Positions 38,954-49,408 are shown, counted from the stretch's first letter. The stretch: 64,000 bases of DNA from Methylomonas koyamae (GCF_019669905.1 NZ_AP019777.1:1798001-1862000); one strand, 5' to 3'. Notes: generated by a model not told the origin, from the letters alone. Translations and numbers: made by a program.

Positions 38954-39862
38954 ATGCAATTCTTGGCCGCTTTCATCATGAAGGGAAGGATGCAAGCGAT
39001 GACCGTTGCATCCAGTTTGGCTTTGTTTTCCCTGCTGTTCCCTCCGATAAGTATCGTTAGTTCGGCCTCGCTCGCATTGGTCACGTTGCGGCGCGGAGCC
39101 GGCGAAGGCATGTACGTGTTGGTGTGCTCCTGCTTGGCGGCCGGGATATTGAGCCTGCTGTTGCTAGGTAACTACCAATACTCGTTGATGTACGGTCTGG
39201 CGTTCTGGTTGCCGGTGTGGTTGATCTCGATCGTGCTGCGCGAAGGCAGGCATCTGGTCGTGGCAATCGAAATCGCCGTGTTGCTCGGAGTCGCCGCAGT
39301 ATTCAGCATTTACAGCTTTCAGGAACATCCGGCGCAATTTTGGCGGCAAGTCCTGGAATTCATGATTCAGCCGATGCTGAGCGGGCAGAGCGATGCCGCC
39401 GTAGAGCAGATTCATCAATCCGCCGACACGTTGGCGCATTACATGACCGGCGTCGCGGCGGCGGGCAGCGTTTGCGGCTTGTTGTTGGGGCTGTTTTTGG
39501 CCAGATGGTGGCAGGCGGCGCTGTTCAATCCCGGCGGCTTCAGAAGCGAGTTTCTGGCTTTGCGAGCGCACATGCCGTTCACGCTGGTTACGCTGGCGCT
39601 GATGGCGGTGGCCTGGTTGAGTCCGGAAGGCATTGCCGAATTTTGCTGGAACGTGTTGTTGGTTGCGTTCGTGCTGTACGTCTTCGTCGGTACTGCGGTG
39701 CTGCACGCGGCTTTTGCCAACAGCAAGGGCGGCCGGTTCATGGTGCCGTTCCTGTATATCACGCTGATGTTGGTGCCGCACGTGACTGCCGTGGTCGTCC
39801 TATGCGGCTTGAGCGATACTTGGCTGGATTTGCGAAACAAATTTAAACCCAATGGAGCGTAA
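38954..39862 (+). CDS. DUF2232-like multi-spanning membrane protein
   Basis: It is a 302-residue protein with about eight hydrophobic segments, for example ASSLALFSLLFPPISIVSSA at the start and CGLLLGLFLARWWQAALF. Its place between rpsR and rplI is where a DUF2232 (YybS-like) membrane protein is often found in proteobacteria, which supports the call. No function is established from sequence. It may also be read from an ATG a few codons downstream (at 38990 or 38999). Confidence 0.75.
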   Translation: MQFLAAFIMKGRMQAMTVASSLALFSLLFPPISIVSSASLALVTLRRGAGEGMYVLVCSCLAAGILSLLLLGNYQYSLMYGLAFWLPVWLISIVLREGRHLVVAIEIAVLLGVAAVFSIYSFQEHPAQFWRQVLEFMIQPMLSGQSDAAVEQIHQSADTLAHYMTGVAAAGSVCGLLLGLFLARWWQAALFNPGGFRSEFLALRAHMPFTLVTLALMAVAWLSPEGIAEFCWNVLLVAFVLYVFVGTAVLHAAFANSKGGRFMVPFLYITLMLVPHVTAVVVLCGLSDTWLDLRNKFKPNGA

Positions 39863-39908
39863 AGCTCCCGATTTTTCGACATTCGAGTCGAACCAAGAGG
39901 TATAAACG

Positions 39909-40355
39909 ATGGAAGTCATTCTTCTGGAAAAAACCGCCAACCTGGGCAACCTGGGCGACAAAGTCACCATTAAAGCAGGTTATGGCAGAAATTACCTGAT
40001 TCCGCAGGGTAAAGCCGTTCCGGCAACTCCGGCTAAAATTAAGGAATTCGAAGAGCGCCGCGCCGAGTTGGAAAAACAAGCTGCCGAGAAATTAGCCGCT
40101 GCCAACGCTCGCGCCGAAGCTTTAAGCAAGTTGGCTATTACGATTGCCCACAAAACCGGCGATGAAGGCCGTCTGTTCGGTTCGGTCGGTACTCAGACCA
40201 TTGCCGATGCGATTGCCGCGGCCGGCGTCAACGTCGAAAAACACGAAGTGCGCCTACCGAACGGCGTGATCCGTAACATCGGCGAATACGACGTCGCGAT
40301 TAATTTGCACTCCGACGTCGTCGCCACGCTGCCGATCAAAGTCGTAGCGGAGTAA
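39909..40355 (+). CDS. rplI: Ribosomal protein bL9
   Basis: bL9 binds 23S rRNA near the L1 stalk. The N-domain has the signature [20 protein letters not shown] and [18 protein letters not shown] long helix and the C-domain ([20 protein letters not shown]) follow. It has 148 residues. It lies 4 bases before hldD. Confidence 0.96.
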   Translation: MEVILLEKTANLGNLGDKVTIKAGYGRNYLIPQGKAVPATPAKIKEFEERRAELEKQAAEKLAAANARAEALSKLAITIAHKTGDEGRLFGSVGTQTIADAIAAAGVNVEKHEVRLPNGVIRNIGEYDVAINLHSDVVATLPIKVVAE

Positions 40356-40359
40356 ACCC

Positions 40360-41301
40360 TTGATCATCGTAACCGGTGGCGCCGGCTTCATCGGCAGTAA
40401 TCTGGTATTGGGTCTGAACGCCCGCGGTTACGATGACATCGTGGTGGTCGACCATTTAAGCAACGGCGTTAAATTCCGCAATCTGGTCGATTGCCGCATT
40501 GCCGACTATCTCGACCGCGCCACTTTTCTGGAACGCTTGCAACAAGGCGTGTTCCGGGCCGAATCGATAGAGGCCGTATTCCATCAGGGGGCCTGTTCCA
40601 GCACTACGGAATGGGACGGACGCTACATGATGGAAAACAATTATGAATACAGCAAAACCCTGTTTCATTATTGCCAAAGCCACAAAATCCCATTCATCTA
40701 TGCATCTAGCGCGGCAACTTACGGCGCCGATCTAACCTTCAAGGAAGAACTGGCCTACGAAGGGCCGTTGAATGTGTACGGTTATTCCAAGTTTCAATTC
40801 GACCAATATCTGCGCCGCCAGACCAAGTTGACGGCGCAGGTGGTCGGTCTGCGTTATTTCAACGTTTACGGGCCGCGCGAGGCGCACAAGGGCAGCATGG
40901 CCAGCGTGGCGTTTCATTTGCATAACCAGATCCAGCAATCCGACGAGCTGAAATTGTTCGAAGGTTGCGACGGTTATGGCGACGGCGAACAACGCCGCGA
41001 TTTCGTCTACGTCGGCGACGTGGTTGACGTGAACTTATGGTTTCTGGATCATCCCCAAGCCAGCGGCATCTTCAATTGCGGGACCGGCCGCAGTCAGACT
41101 TTCAACGACGTCGCCAACGCGGTGATTCGTTACTACCAACGCGGACATATCCAATACATTCCGTTTCCGGAGCATCTGAAAGGTTGCTACCAGAGTTTTA
41201 CCGAGGCCAATCTGGAAAAACTCCGAGCCGCCGGTTGCAACCATCAGTTTAAAGCGGTGGAAGAAGGCGTGCAGCTCTATATGGAGTGGCTGAACCGATA
41301 G
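40360..41301 (+). CDS. hldD: ADP-L-glycero-D-manno-heptose-6-epimerase, TTG start
   Basis: HldD makes the heptose sugar donor for the inner core of LPS. The NADP Rossmann motif is [20 protein letters not shown], and the catalytic YxxxK is [14 protein letters not shown]. The start is the TTG at 40360, because [14 protein letters not shown] matches the family start. It has 313 residues. Located directly after rplI. The second LPS gene in the region is waaA at 44016. Confidence 0.95.
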   Translation: MIIVTGGAGFIGSNLVLGLNARGYDDIVVVDHLSNGVKFRNLVDCRIADYLDRATFLERLQQGVFRAESIEAVFHQGACSSTTEWDGRYMMENNYEYSKTLFHYCQSHKIPFIYASSAATYGADLTFKEELAYEGPLNVYGYSKFQFDQYLRRQTKLTAQVVGLRYFNVYGPREAHKGSMASVAFHLHNQIQQSDELKLFEGCDGYGDGEQRRDFVYVGDVVDVNLWFLDHPQASGIFNCGTGRSQTFNDVANAVIRYYQRGHIQYIPFPEHLKGCYQSFTEANLEKLRAAGCNHQFKAVEEGVQLYMEWLNR

Positions 41302-41354
41302 CGTTAGCCCCGCTCATTCCGAAAAATCCTGGTTACGGTCGCATTCCAAGCGCG

Positions 41355-41376
41355 TATGCTTATAGCGATAAGCATA
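41355..41376. promoter_or_regulatory. Perfect inverted repeat in the ppsA leader
   Basis: TATGCTTAT and ATAAGCATA form a 9-bp perfect palindrome around the 4-base loop AGCG, ending 21 bases before the ppsA ATG and just ahead of the AAGGAG site. It could be an mRNA hairpin or a regulator binding site. Confidence 0.55.
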
Positions 41377-41397
41377 AAAACAGCCAAGGAGCACCAA

Positions 41398-43791
41398 ATG
41401 TCCCAAGCCTACCGATACATTCGTTGGTTTAACCAACTGAGCATCCAGGATATCCCGCTGGTTGGCGGCAAGAACGCGTCGCTCGGCGAAATGTACCGGG
41501 CCTTGGCCGGCGAGGGCATCCGGGTGCCGAACGGTTTCGCGATCACTGCCGAAGCCTATCGCTACCTATTGGATCAAGCCGGCGCCTGGCCGCGGTTGCA
41601 CGAACTGTTGGACGATGTCGACGCCGATGACGTCGCCGATCTGGCGCGCCGCGCCCAACAGGCGCGCGAGCTGGTCTACGCTGCGCCGCTGCCGGCCGAT
41701 TTGCAGGCCGAGATCAACGCCGCATTTGCCGAGTTGCAGTGCGAATATGGCGCCGACATGAGCGTTGCGGTACGCAGTTCGGCCACTGCCGAGGATTTGC
41801 CCAACGCCAGTTTCGCCGGCCAGCAGGATACCTATCTGAACATCCGCGGCGGCCAGAGTTTGCTGGATGCCTGCAAGCGTTGCTTTGCCAGCCTGTTTAC
41901 CGACCGGGCGATCCATTACCGCATCGACCAGGGCTTCGACCATTTCAAAGTGGCGCTGTCGATCGGGATCATGAAAATGGTGCGTTCGGACCTGGCCGCC
42001 AGCGGCGTGATGTTTTCGTTGGATACCGAGTCCGGATTCAAGGATGCAGTGTTCATTACCGGCGCTTACGGCTTAGGCGAAAACGTGGTGCAGGGGGCGG
42101 TCGATCCGGACGAGTTTTACGTGCACAAACCCACCTTCGCTCAAGGTTACCGCGCGGTGCTGCGGCGCAATCTGGGCGCGAAAAAAATCAAGATGGTCTA
42201 CAGCGACGGCAGCACCCGCGAACCGGTGCGCAATGTCGCTACTGCCAACGACGAGCGCCGCCGCTTCTGCATCAGCGATGGCGAGGTGCTGGAATTGGCC
42301 GATTATGCGATCAAGATCGAACGCCATTACGGCCGGCCGATGGACATGGAATGGGCCAAAGACGGGCTCGACGGCCGGCTCTACATCGTCCAGGCTCGAC
42401 CGGAAACCGTGGCTTCGCAACGTAGCGGCAATGTGTTGGAACAATATCGATTGTTGGGGCAGGGCCCGGTCGTCGCCCGCGGTCACGCCGTCGGTAGCAA
42501 GATTGCGGCCGGCAAGGCGCGGGTGATCGCCGGCGTTGCGCAATTGTCCAGCTTCAAGCCCGGCGAGGTGTTAGTCGCCGACATGACCACGCCGGACTGG
42601 GAGCCGGTCATGAAAACCGCCGCGGCGATTGTCACCAATCGTGGTGGCCGTACCTGCCATGCGGCGATCATCGCTCGCGAACTGGGCGTGCCGGCGGTGA
42701 TCGGTTGCGAAAACGCGACGACGGCAATCGCCAGCGGCAGCGAAGTCACGGTCAGTTGCGCCGAGGGCGATGCCGGCAAGGTTTATCAAGGCCGAGTCGA
42801 ATTCGATGTGTTGCGGACCGATCTGGCGCAAATGCGGCGGCCTAAGACCAAGATCATGCTGAATCTGGGCAATCCGGAACTGGCCTTCAAGCATAGCTTC
42901 CTGCCGAACGACGGCGTCGGCCTGGCGCGGATGGAATTCATCATCACCGAATACATCAAGGCTCATCCGCTGGCCTTGATTCATCCGGAGCGAGTCCGAG
43001 ATGCCGGCGAGTTGCAGCAACTAAACCAATTGACCGAGGGCTACGCCAAAGCCGAAGAGTTTTTCATCCAGCGCCTGGCCGAAGGCGTGGCGACCATCGC
43101 CGCCGCGTTCTATCCCAAACCGGTCGTGGTCAGGATGTCCGATTTCAAAACCAACGAATACTCCACTTTGCTGGGCGGGCGTTGGTTCGAGCAGGACGAG
43201 CCCAATCCGATGATCGGCTTTCGCGGCGCCTCGCGTTACGTGCATCCGGCCTACGCCGAGGGCTTTGCGTTGGAATGCGCGGCGATGAAGCGGGTGCGCG
43301 AGACGATGGGATTAAGCAACCTGATACTGATGATCCCGTTTTGCCGGCGGCTGGACGAAGCCGAAAAAGTACTGGCGGCAATGGCCGGCCACGGCTTGAA
43401 GCGCGGCGACAACGGTTTGGAAATCTACGTGATGTGCGAGATTCCCAATAACGTGATTCTGATCGATGAGTTCGCCAAATTGTTCGACGGTTTTTCGATA
43501 GGGTCCAACGACTTGACCCAATTGACGCTGGGCGTCGACCGCGATTCGGAAATCGTCGCCAACGACTTCGACGAGCGCGACCCCGGCGTCAAAACCATGA
43601 TCCGGCTGGCCGTGGAAGGCGCGCGCCGCAACGGCCGCCATTCGGGTTTGTGCGGCCAGGCGCCGTCGGATTATCCGGAAATGGCCGAATATCTGGTCGA
43701 AATCGGTATCGATTCGATGAGCCTCAATCCGGACACGGTGCTGGCGACGACGCAACGGGTATTGGCGTTGGAACAGCGCTTAGGGCGGTAG
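41398..43791 (+). CDS. ppsA: Phosphoenolpyruvate synthase
   Basis: PpsA converts pyruvate, ATP and water to PEP, AMP and phosphate for gluconeogenesis. The N-terminal ATP-grasp domain starts VGGKNASLGEMYRALAGEGI. The phospho-His is in GGRTCHAAIIARELGVPAVI, and the C-terminal PEP-binding domain contains FSIGSNDLTQLTLGVDRDS. The ATG at 41398, 6 bases after AAGGAG, is the start (797 residues). The open frame from 41356 includes the leader palindrome and is not coding. Confidence 0.96.
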   Translation: MSQAYRYIRWFNQLSIQDIPLVGGKNASLGEMYRALAGEGIRVPNGFAITAEAYRYLLDQAGAWPRLHELLDDVDADDVADLARRAQQARELVYAAPLPADLQAEINAAFAELQCEYGADMSVAVRSSATAEDLPNASFAGQQDTYLNIRGGQSLLDACKRCFASLFTDRAIHYRIDQGFDHFKVALSIGIMKMVRSDLAASGVMFSLDTESGFKDAVFITGAYGLGENVVQGAVDPDEFYVHKPTFAQGYRAVLRRNLGAKKIKMVYSDGSTREPVRNVATANDERRRFCISDGEVLELADYAIKIERHYGRPMDMEWAKDGLDGRLYIVQARPETVASQRSGNVLEQYRLLGQGPVVARGHAVGSKIAAGKARVIAGVAQLSSFKPGEVLVADMTTPDWEPVMKTAAAIVTNRGGRTCHAAIIARELGVPAVIGCENATTAIASGSEVTVSCAEGDAGKVYQGRVEFDVLRTDLAQMRRPKTKIMLNLGNPELAFKHSFLPNDGVGLARMEFIITEYIKAHPLALIHPERVRDAGELQQLNQLTEGYAKAEEFFIQRLAEGVATIAAAFYPKPVVVRMSDFKTNEYSTLLGGRWFEQDEPNPMIGFRGASRYVHPAYAEGFALECAAMKRVRETMGLSNLILMIPFCRRLDEAEKVLAAMAGHGLKRGDNGLEIYVMCEIPNNVILIDEFAKLFDGFSIGSNDLTQLTLGVDRDSEIVANDFDERDPGVKTMIRLAVEGARRNGRHSGLCGQAPSDYPEMAEYLVEIGIDSMSLNPDTVLATTQRVLALEQRLGR

Positions 43792-43945
43792 CCAAGCGAT
43801 TGCTTGCATAGGCCGCTGTTGTTGCCGCGCAAGCCGGCAGTTGCCGTTTTCTGTGTGGTTGCCGGAGCGGAGGTGCAAAAACCGCGCTATGCCATTTCTC
43901 CAAACTGCGTTGTTATAATTTCCGCCTATTACTCGGGAGAACTCC

Positions 43946-44008
43946 ATGCCGGATTTTCTGCTTCATGCCGCACGCCAGGAAACCGCTACGCCGGCCGGCG
44001 CGGGTTAA
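43946..44008 (+). CDS. Small open reading frame upstream of waaA
   Basis: ATG at 43946 begins a 20-codon frame ending in TAA at 44006-44008, 7 bases before the waaA ATG. The GGGAG site 6 bases upstream of this ATG is better than anything in front of waaA (TAATTTGCTT). The peptide reads MPDFLLHAARQETATPAGAG. It may couple translation to waaA or be chance. Confidence 0.35.
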   Translation: MPDFLLHAARQETATPAGAG

Positions 44009-44015
44009 TTTGCTT

Positions 44016-45281
44016 ATGAGAATCCTCTACACGCTGCTGTTTCATCTGGCGTTGCCGATGGTGTTGCTTCGCTTGTATTGGCGCGGGGCCAAAGCTCCCG
44101 AATACCGGCGGCGCTGGCGCGAACGCTTGGGGATTTACCCGTTTCAATCGCGGCAGGGCGTACTCTGGTTCCATGCGGTATCGGTCGGCGAAGCCGAGGC
44201 GGCGTTTCCGTTGATCAAATTGATGCAATCAAGATATCCGGAACTGCCGGTTTTGGTGACGACGACTACGCCGACCGGTTCGGCCCGGGTGCGAGCGGTT
44301 TTGGCCGAGCGTGTCGAGCATGTTTACTTGCCTTACGATTTGCCGATCGTAGTGCGACGCTTTATCGCGCATTTCCGGCCGCGTCTGGCCGTGGTGATGG
44401 AAAAGGAGATCTGGCCGAATCTGTTTGCCGCTTGCGCCGAGGCGGCCATACCGTTGTTTATCGTCAATGCGCGTTTGTCGGCGAGGTCGGCGCGCTCTTA
44501 CCAAAAAATTCCGGGCTTGGTGCGGCCGGCTTTGGCCAGTGTCGTAGCGATTGCGGTGCAAACCGATGAAGATCGCGCCCGGTTTATCGAGATCGGCGCT
44601 GAACCCGGAAAAGTTCGGATGCTCGGCAATATCAAATTCGACGTCACCATCGACCCGGCGGCGGTTGCGAAAGGGCAAAGCTTGAAGGCGCAGGCGTTTG
44701 CGGGGCGCTGGGTATTGGTCGCGGCCAGTACCCATCACGGCGAAGAGGATGCGCTTGCCGACTTGTATCCGCAACTAAAAGCTGCGCTACCCGAGTTGTT
44801 GCTGCTGATCGTACCGCGCCACCCCGAACGCTTCCAGCCGGTCAGAACGTTATGCGAGCAACGCGGTTTGCGCGTGGTGATGCGTAGCGAGCAGCAGCCT
44901 TGCAGCGCACAGACCGACGTTTATATCGGCGATAGCATGGGCGAATTGAAAATGCTGTATGCCGCGGCCGATGCCGCATTCGTCGGGGGCAGTTTGGTGC
45001 CGGTCGGCGGGCACAACGTGCTGGAACCGGCGGCTGTCGGCGTACCGGTAGTGTTCGGTCCGGAAATGTTCAATTTTCAGGAAATTGCCGAGCGCATGCT
45101 TGCCGCGGAAGCAGCGATTCAATGCGCCGATGCCACAGCATTGTCGGCCGCGGTATTGCGCCTGCATCGGGACGGCGCGTTTAAACACCGTCTGGTGGGC
45201 AACGCCAGGCAGTTTGTTGCCGACAATCAAGGTGCGGCTGAGCGGACCGTTGCGTTATTGGCTGAAAGTTTAAAGGTTTGA
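44016..45281 (+). CDS. waaA: 3-deoxy-D-manno-octulosonic acid (Kdo) transferase
   Basis: WaaA attaches Kdo to lipid A. The start is a membrane-anchor-like segment (ILYTLLFHLALPMVLLRLYW). The N-domain has HAVSVGEAEAAFPLI and TTTTPTGSARV. The C-domain has PVGGHNVLEPAAVGVPVVFG, a hallmark. The ATG at 44016 gives 421 residues and is the start of the anchor. The open frame from 43965 is not supported by family length. Confidence 0.95.
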   Translation: MRILYTLLFHLALPMVLLRLYWRGAKAPEYRRRWRERLGIYPFQSRQGVLWFHAVSVGEAEAAFPLIKLMQSRYPELPVLVTTTTPTGSARVRAVLAERVEHVYLPYDLPIVVRRFIAHFRPRLAVVMEKEIWPNLFAACAEAAIPLFIVNARLSARSARSYQKIPGLVRPALASVVAIAVQTDEDRARFIEIGAEPGKVRMLGNIKFDVTIDPAAVAKGQSLKAQAFAGRWVLVAASTHHGEEDALADLYPQLKAALPELLLLIVPRHPERFQPVRTLCEQRGLRVVMRSEQQPCSAQTDVYIGDSMGELKMLYAAADAAFVGGSLVPVGGHNVLEPAAVGVPVVFGPEMFNFQEIAERMLAAEAAIQCADATALSAAVLRLHRDGAFKHRLVGNARQFVADNQGAAERTVALLAESLKV

Positions 45282-45366
45282 ACCCGGCTCGGCGGTTTGG
45301 CGGAAAGCGCGCGGTGTTTTCCGTTATAATTCGTCGGTTTTTAATTTTTTAGGTGTATAGCGGATT

Positions 45367-46578
45367 ATGTCGGATATTAAAAAAGTGGTGCTGGCCTATT
45401 CGGGCGGTCTGGATACTTCAGTAATCTTGAAATGGCTGCAAGACGTTTACCAATGCGAGGTGGTGACGTTTACCGCCGACATCGGCCAGGGCGAAGAGCT
45501 GGAGCCGGCACGGGCCAAGGCCAAAGCAGCCGGCATCAAGGAAATCTATATCGACGATTTGCGCGAGGAATTTGCCCGCGATTTCGTATTTCCGATGTTT
45601 CGCGCCAATACCATTTACGAAGGCGAATATCTGTTGGGTACCTCCATTGCCCGGCCGCTGATCGCCAAACGTTTGATCGAAATCGCCAACGAAACCGGTG
45701 CCGACGCGATTTCCCACGGCGCTACCGGCAAAGGTAACGACCAAGTGCGTTTCGAGCTGGGCGCTTACGCCTTGCGTCCGGACATTAAAGTCATTGCGCC
45801 ATGGCGGGAATGGGATCTGAATTCCCGGCAGAAGCTATTGGATTACGCCGAACAACACGGTATCTCGGTCGAGATGAAGAAGGGCAAATCCTCGCCGTAC
45901 TCGATGGACGCCAACTCGCTGCACATCTCTTACGAAGGCCGGATTCTGGAAAATCCGTGGACCGAGCCGGAAGAAGATATGTGGCGCTGGAGCGTGTCGC
46001 CGGAAAACGCTCCGGATCAAGCCACTTACGTCGAATTGGACTATCGAAACGGCGATATCGTCGCTATCGACGGCGAACCGCATACGCCGCACCAAGTCAT
46101 GGAAAAACTGAATAAAATCGCCGGCGCCAACGGCGTGGGCCGTTTGGATATCGTCGAGAACCGTTACGTGGGCATGAAATCGCGCGGCTGCTACGAAACT
46201 CCGGCCGGTACCGTGATGTTGAAAGCCCATCGTGCGATCGAATCTCTAACGCTCGACCGGGAAGTGGCGCATTTGAAAGACGAATTGATGCCGCGCTACG
46301 CCTCGCTGATTTACAACGGTTACTGGTGGAGCCCGGAGCGCAAGATGTTGCAAACCATGATCGACGCCTCGCAAGTCAACGTTAACGGCAAAGTGCGGGT
46401 CAAGTTGTATAAAGGCAATGTGATTGTGGTCGGTCGCCAATCCGAAACCAATAGCTTGTTCGACGAAAATATTGCGACCTTCGAGGAAGACGGCGGCGCT
46501 TACAACCAAAAAGACGCCGAAGGCTTTATTAAGCTCAATGCGCTGCGGATGCGGATCGCCGCAAAAAAAGGCCGTTGA
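45367..46578 (+). CDS. argG: Argininosuccinate synthase
   Basis: ArgG condenses citrulline and aspartate with ATP, the penultimate step of arginine synthesis. The PP-loop [13 protein letters not shown] is near residue 12, and [16 protein letters not shown] is next. [25 protein letters not shown] residues ([20 protein letters not shown]) bind citrulline. It has 403 residues, the type I family size. A TATAAT lies at 45325-45330. Confidence 0.96.
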   Translation: MSDIKKVVLAYSGGLDTSVILKWLQDVYQCEVVTFTADIGQGEELEPARAKAKAAGIKEIYIDDLREEFARDFVFPMFRANTIYEGEYLLGTSIARPLIAKRLIEIANETGADAISHGATGKGNDQVRFELGAYALRPDIKVIAPWREWDLNSRQKLLDYAEQHGISVEMKKGKSSPYSMDANSLHISYEGRILENPWTEPEEDMWRWSVSPENAPDQATYVELDYRNGDIVAIDGEPHTPHQVMEKLNKIAGANGVGRLDIVENRYVGMKSRGCYETPAGTVMLKAHRAIESLTLDREVAHLKDELMPRYASLIYNGYWWSPERKMLQTMIDASQVNVNGKVRVKLYKGNVIVVGRQSETNSLFDENIATFEEDGGAYNQKDAEGFIKLNALRMRIAAKKGR

Positions 46579-46634
46579 AGGCGAGGGCAGAAAACAGGAC
46601 ATTTTTATTCAAGCTTGTATAATGCCCCGATAAC

Positions 46635-46675
46635 TTACCGCCGGCCGTACGGTTTTCTTGGCCGGCGGGCGGTAA
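46635..46675. promoter_or_regulatory. Stem-loop with two alternative stems between argG and the next gene
   Basis: CCGCCGGCC at 46638-46646 pairs with GGCCGGCGG at 46660-46668 (9 bp, loop 13). TTACCGCC at 46635-46642 can also pair with GGCGGTAA at 46668-46675 (8 bp). The two stems share bases. A TATAAT sits at 46618-46623, so the hairpin lies in the leader of the following gene. No T run follows it. Confidence 0.55.
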
Positions 46676-46705
46676 AGCTTCCCGATTAGCAACATTAAAA
46701 CAATA

Positions 46706-47323
46706 ATGAGCGACATGCCTGAGATTAATCTGGATGAAGTCACCAGCGACAAGCGTGAGATTGTCTATTTGCGGACCGCAAACCAGCATCAGGGATTGGT
46801 AAAAGCCAACCGCGTATTGTTACTGTTGGTGATGGGATTGATGGCCGTCGTATTCGTGCTGGGCTTTGTGTTGTTGCCCCGGCAAAACCTGCTGACCGAA
46901 ATCCAAAAACATCAAGCCATTTCCGCGGTTTATGCTACCCAGAATCCGGCGTTATCGGCCGAGATCAGCGCCTTGAAAGGGCAATTGTTCGGTTTGTTGA
47001 GCGGCTCTATCGAAAGCAAATTGCGCACCTTGGAAGAGAATATCAAAAAAGGCAGCGTGGCCGATTCTTTGGATACGATACGCGATTTGAAAGGCGACGT
47101 AAAAATTCTGACGACCTATTCGATCGACTCTCCGGCTAGAGTCGACGGTGCCGCAGTTAACCAAGCCTTGATCAAGGAATTGAACGATGTGAAGGATTTG
47201 GTTTATCTGACCTTCGTCTCTTGCGGTTTGATGATCGCGGCCATTGCCGGAGTTTGGTTGCGTAGCCGCTACCGTCTAACGCATCAACGCAGTAGCCAGA
47301 CTTATCTCGGCAGAGGCGATTAG
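46706..47323 (+). CDS. Small membrane protein of unknown function
   Basis: This 205-residue protein has two membrane segments: VLLLLVMGLMAVVFVLGFVL near residue 40 and LVYLTFVSCGLMIAAIAGVW near 175. A soluble stretch between them is helical and charged (SKLRTLEENIKKGSVADSLD). No family is recognised. The first ATG is at 46706, though 46715 is also possible. It follows a TATAAT and a strong leader hairpin and ends in a good terminator. Confidence 0.6.
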   Translation: MSDMPEINLDEVTSDKREIVYLRTANQHQGLVKANRVLLLLVMGLMAVVFVLGFVLLPRQNLLTEIQKHQAISAVYATQNPALSAEISALKGQLFGLLSGSIESKLRTLEENIKKGSVADSLDTIRDLKGDVKILTTYSIDSPARVDGAAVNQALIKELNDVKDLVYLTFVSCGLMIAAIAGVWLRSRYRLTHQRSSQTYLGRGD

Positions 47324-47344
47324 CCCGCTTTTATGTAGGCAACA

Positions 47345-47378
47345 AAAAAGCCGCTATCCGTTTGGATAGCGGCTTTTT
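47345..47378. terminator. Bidirectional rho-independent terminator
   Basis: A 15-bp perfect stem (AAAAAGCCGCTATCC with GGATAGCGGCTTTTT), loop GTTT, with A and T runs on either side. It serves the membrane-protein gene and the convergent cytochrome gene. Confidence 0.95.
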
Positions 47379-47400
47379 ATTTGCCTATTGATGGCTACGA

Positions 47401-47736
47401 TTATTTTTTCAGATATTCGTAAACAGCGTCGATAGCTTGGTCTTCAGTGTAACCGGCTTTTTTGACAGGACCGACTTCCATGATTGCTGCGGTCGCTTTA
47501 GGCATGCCGTTTTTGCCGTTTTTCAGAACGCTGGAGAACTGGTCTTTTGGCAGTTTGCCGGCTTTGATCAGTTCTTTCAGTTGTGGGTTGGAAGCGATGT
47601 CATGGCAAGCGCCGCAACCACGGCCGAAAGCGCGCTCGTAAATTTTTGCGCCGATTTCTTCCGCTTCGTTAGCTGCAACTTGGCCGCTGATCGCGATAAG
47701 AGCTGCGCCTACTAATAAACCGAATGATTTTTTCAT
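47401..47736 (-). CDS. Small periplasmic c-type cytochrome
   Basis: A signal peptide (MKKSFGLLVGAALIAISGQVAAN) precedes a mature protein with one CXXCH heme motif (CGACH, about residue 40). GMPKATAAIM may supply the axial Met. It has 111 residues in all, a small class I-type c cytochrome. A good sigma-70 promoter lies upstream. Electron donor and acceptor cannot be told from the sequence. Confidence 0.88.
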   Translation of the reverse strand: MKKSFGLLVGAALIAISGQVAANEAEEIGAKIYERAFGRGCGACHDIASNPQLKELIKAGKLPKDQFSSVLKNGKNGMPKATAAIMEVGPVKKAGYTEDQAIDAVYEYLKK

Positions 47737-47817
47737 TTTCTTCTCTCGTTGTGTTTAAAAAAAGAACTGCATATTGTCGTTTTGAATAAGCAGCTCATTG
47801 GGAAGTTAAGCGGGTAA

Positions 47818-47846
47818 AGGATAGGGAACTTTAGCAAAAAATTCAA
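47818..47846 (-). promoter_or_regulatory. Sigma-70 promoter for the cytochrome gene
   Basis: Read on the minus strand, TTGAAT (47841-47846) and TATCCT (47818-47823) are separated by exactly 17 bases, about 80 bases upstream of the cytochrome start. Confidence 0.65.
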
Positions 47847-47949
47847 TCGATTTTCTGTTTCGCTCCGGCCTTTAACCCGCTTGCGGCCTGATTTTTCCAA
47901 CCAAAACTTAAATTTGGCTGAAATCGGGAAATTGTCCCGCAACCGCCCA

Positions 47950-49335
47950 TCAGACGGGTTGAAACCACTCCAATTGCTCGCGCAAGCGCACGACGGTGCC
48001 GACGATAATCAGGGTCGGCGGCTTTATATCGGCATTTTCCACTTTTTGCGGCATATCGCTCAGCGTTCCGGTAATCACACGTTGGTGGCGAGTGGTGCCT
48101 TGTTGAATCAGTGCAATCGGTTGGTCGGGCGGACAGCCGTGTTCGATCAAGGATTGGCAAATGTTTTCCAGTCCGACCAAGCCCATGTAGATCACGATGG
48201 TTTGGTTGGGGGCCGCCAATTGGCTCCAATTCAGATTGATATTGCCGTCTTTCAAATGGCCGGTAACAAAGGTGCAGGATTGGGCGTGGTCGCGATGGGT
48301 CAACGGGATGCCGGCATAGCTGGCGCAACCGGCTGCTGCGGTGATGCCGGGTACCACTTGAAACTGAATACCCTGTTGCAGCAACGTTTCGATCTCTTCG
48401 CCGCCGCGGCCGAAAATAAACGGGTCGCCGCCTTTCAAGCGCGCCACCCGTTTGCCGGACAAGGCCAGGTCGGCGAGTAGCTCGTTGATGGATTCCTGCG
48501 GCAGACTGTGGTTGCTGCGTTGCTTGCCGACGTAGATTTTCTCGGCGTCGCGGCGGGCCATTTCCAGAATCTCTTTGGAAACCAGCCGGTCGTAAACGAC
48601 CACGTCCGCCTGTTGCATCAACCGCAAGGCGCGAAAGGTGAGCAGGTCCGGATCGCCCGGTCCGGCGCCGATCAGATAAACTTCGCCGCGGGGGAGAGCC
48701 TGTTCGGCCGCATCGAGTTTGGCCCGCAATTCGGCGGCGGCTTGGTCGCGGCGCCCGGAAAATACCAACTCGGCGATATTGCCTTGTAGCGCGTCTTCCC
48801 AAAATACTCGGCGCCGCGCCGCTTCCGGCAAGCGTTGTTTGACCAAAGATCTGAATTCTTCGGCAAATTGCGCCAGCAGGCCAAAGGCGCCGGGAATGGC
48901 GGCTTCGACCTTGGAACGCAGCAAGCGAGCTAAAACGGGCGATACGCCGCCGGAAGATACCGCGACGGTCAATGGCGAGCGGTCGACGATGGCCGGAAAG
49001 ATGAAGCTGCATAAGTCCGGATTATCGACCACGTTGACCGGTATGTTGCGCGCATTTGCCGTTTGTGCGACCGCTTCGTTGACGCTTCTGGTGTTGGTAG
49101 CGGAAACGGCCAGACACATGCCGTCCAGATCGCTAGCGGCGAAATTTCTTTGCAACAGGGTAACCCGGCCCTCGCTTGCCAACTCGGCAATGCTGTTGCC
49201 GATCTCCGGCGCGACCACGCTAATTTTGGCGCCGGTTTTTAGCAATAGCTCAATTTTCCGGCTGGCGATTTCGCCGGCGCCTACCACCAGACAAGGCTGG
49301 TCTTTGAGTTTTAAAAATAGCGGAAAGTAATCCAT
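47950..49335 (-). CDS. cysG: Siroheme synthase CysG (trifunctional)
   Basis: CysG makes siroheme from uroporphyrinogen III. The N-terminal dehydrogenase/ferrochelatase half has [20 protein letters not shown] and [14 protein letters not shown]. The C-terminal methyltransferase half has [26 protein letters not shown] and [17 protein letters not shown]. The length of 461 residues is typical. It serves sulfite or nitrite reductases. It lies back to back with a TusA-like gene. Confidence 0.96.
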   Translation of the reverse strand: MDYFPLFLKLKDQPCLVVGAGEIASRKIELLLKTGAKISVVAPEIGNSIAELASEGRVTLLQRNFAASDLDGMCLAVSATNTRSVNEAVAQTANARNIPVNVVDNPDLCSFIFPAIVDRSPLTVAVSSGGVSPVLARLLRSKVEAAIPGAFGLLAQFAEEFRSLVKQRLPEAARRRVFWEDALQGNIAELVFSGRRDQAAAELRAKLDAAEQALPRGEVYLIGAGPGDPDLLTFRALRLMQQADVVVYDRLVSKEILEMARRDAEKIYVGKQRSNHSLPQESINELLADLALSGKRVARLKGGDPFIFGRGGEEIETLLQQGIQFQVVPGITAAAGCASYAGIPLTHRDHAQSCTFVTGHLKDGNINLNWSQLAAPNQTIVIYMGLVGLENICQSLIEHGCPPDQPIALIQQGTTRHQRVITGTLSDMPQKVENADIKPPTLIIVGTVVRLREQLEWFQPV

Positions 49336-49408
49336 GGTCCTTGATTTTCGCGGTCTGGGGTTGATGTTATGATACTCGGCGTTAAGTTAGGATTGAGCGA
49401 ATACCGAT

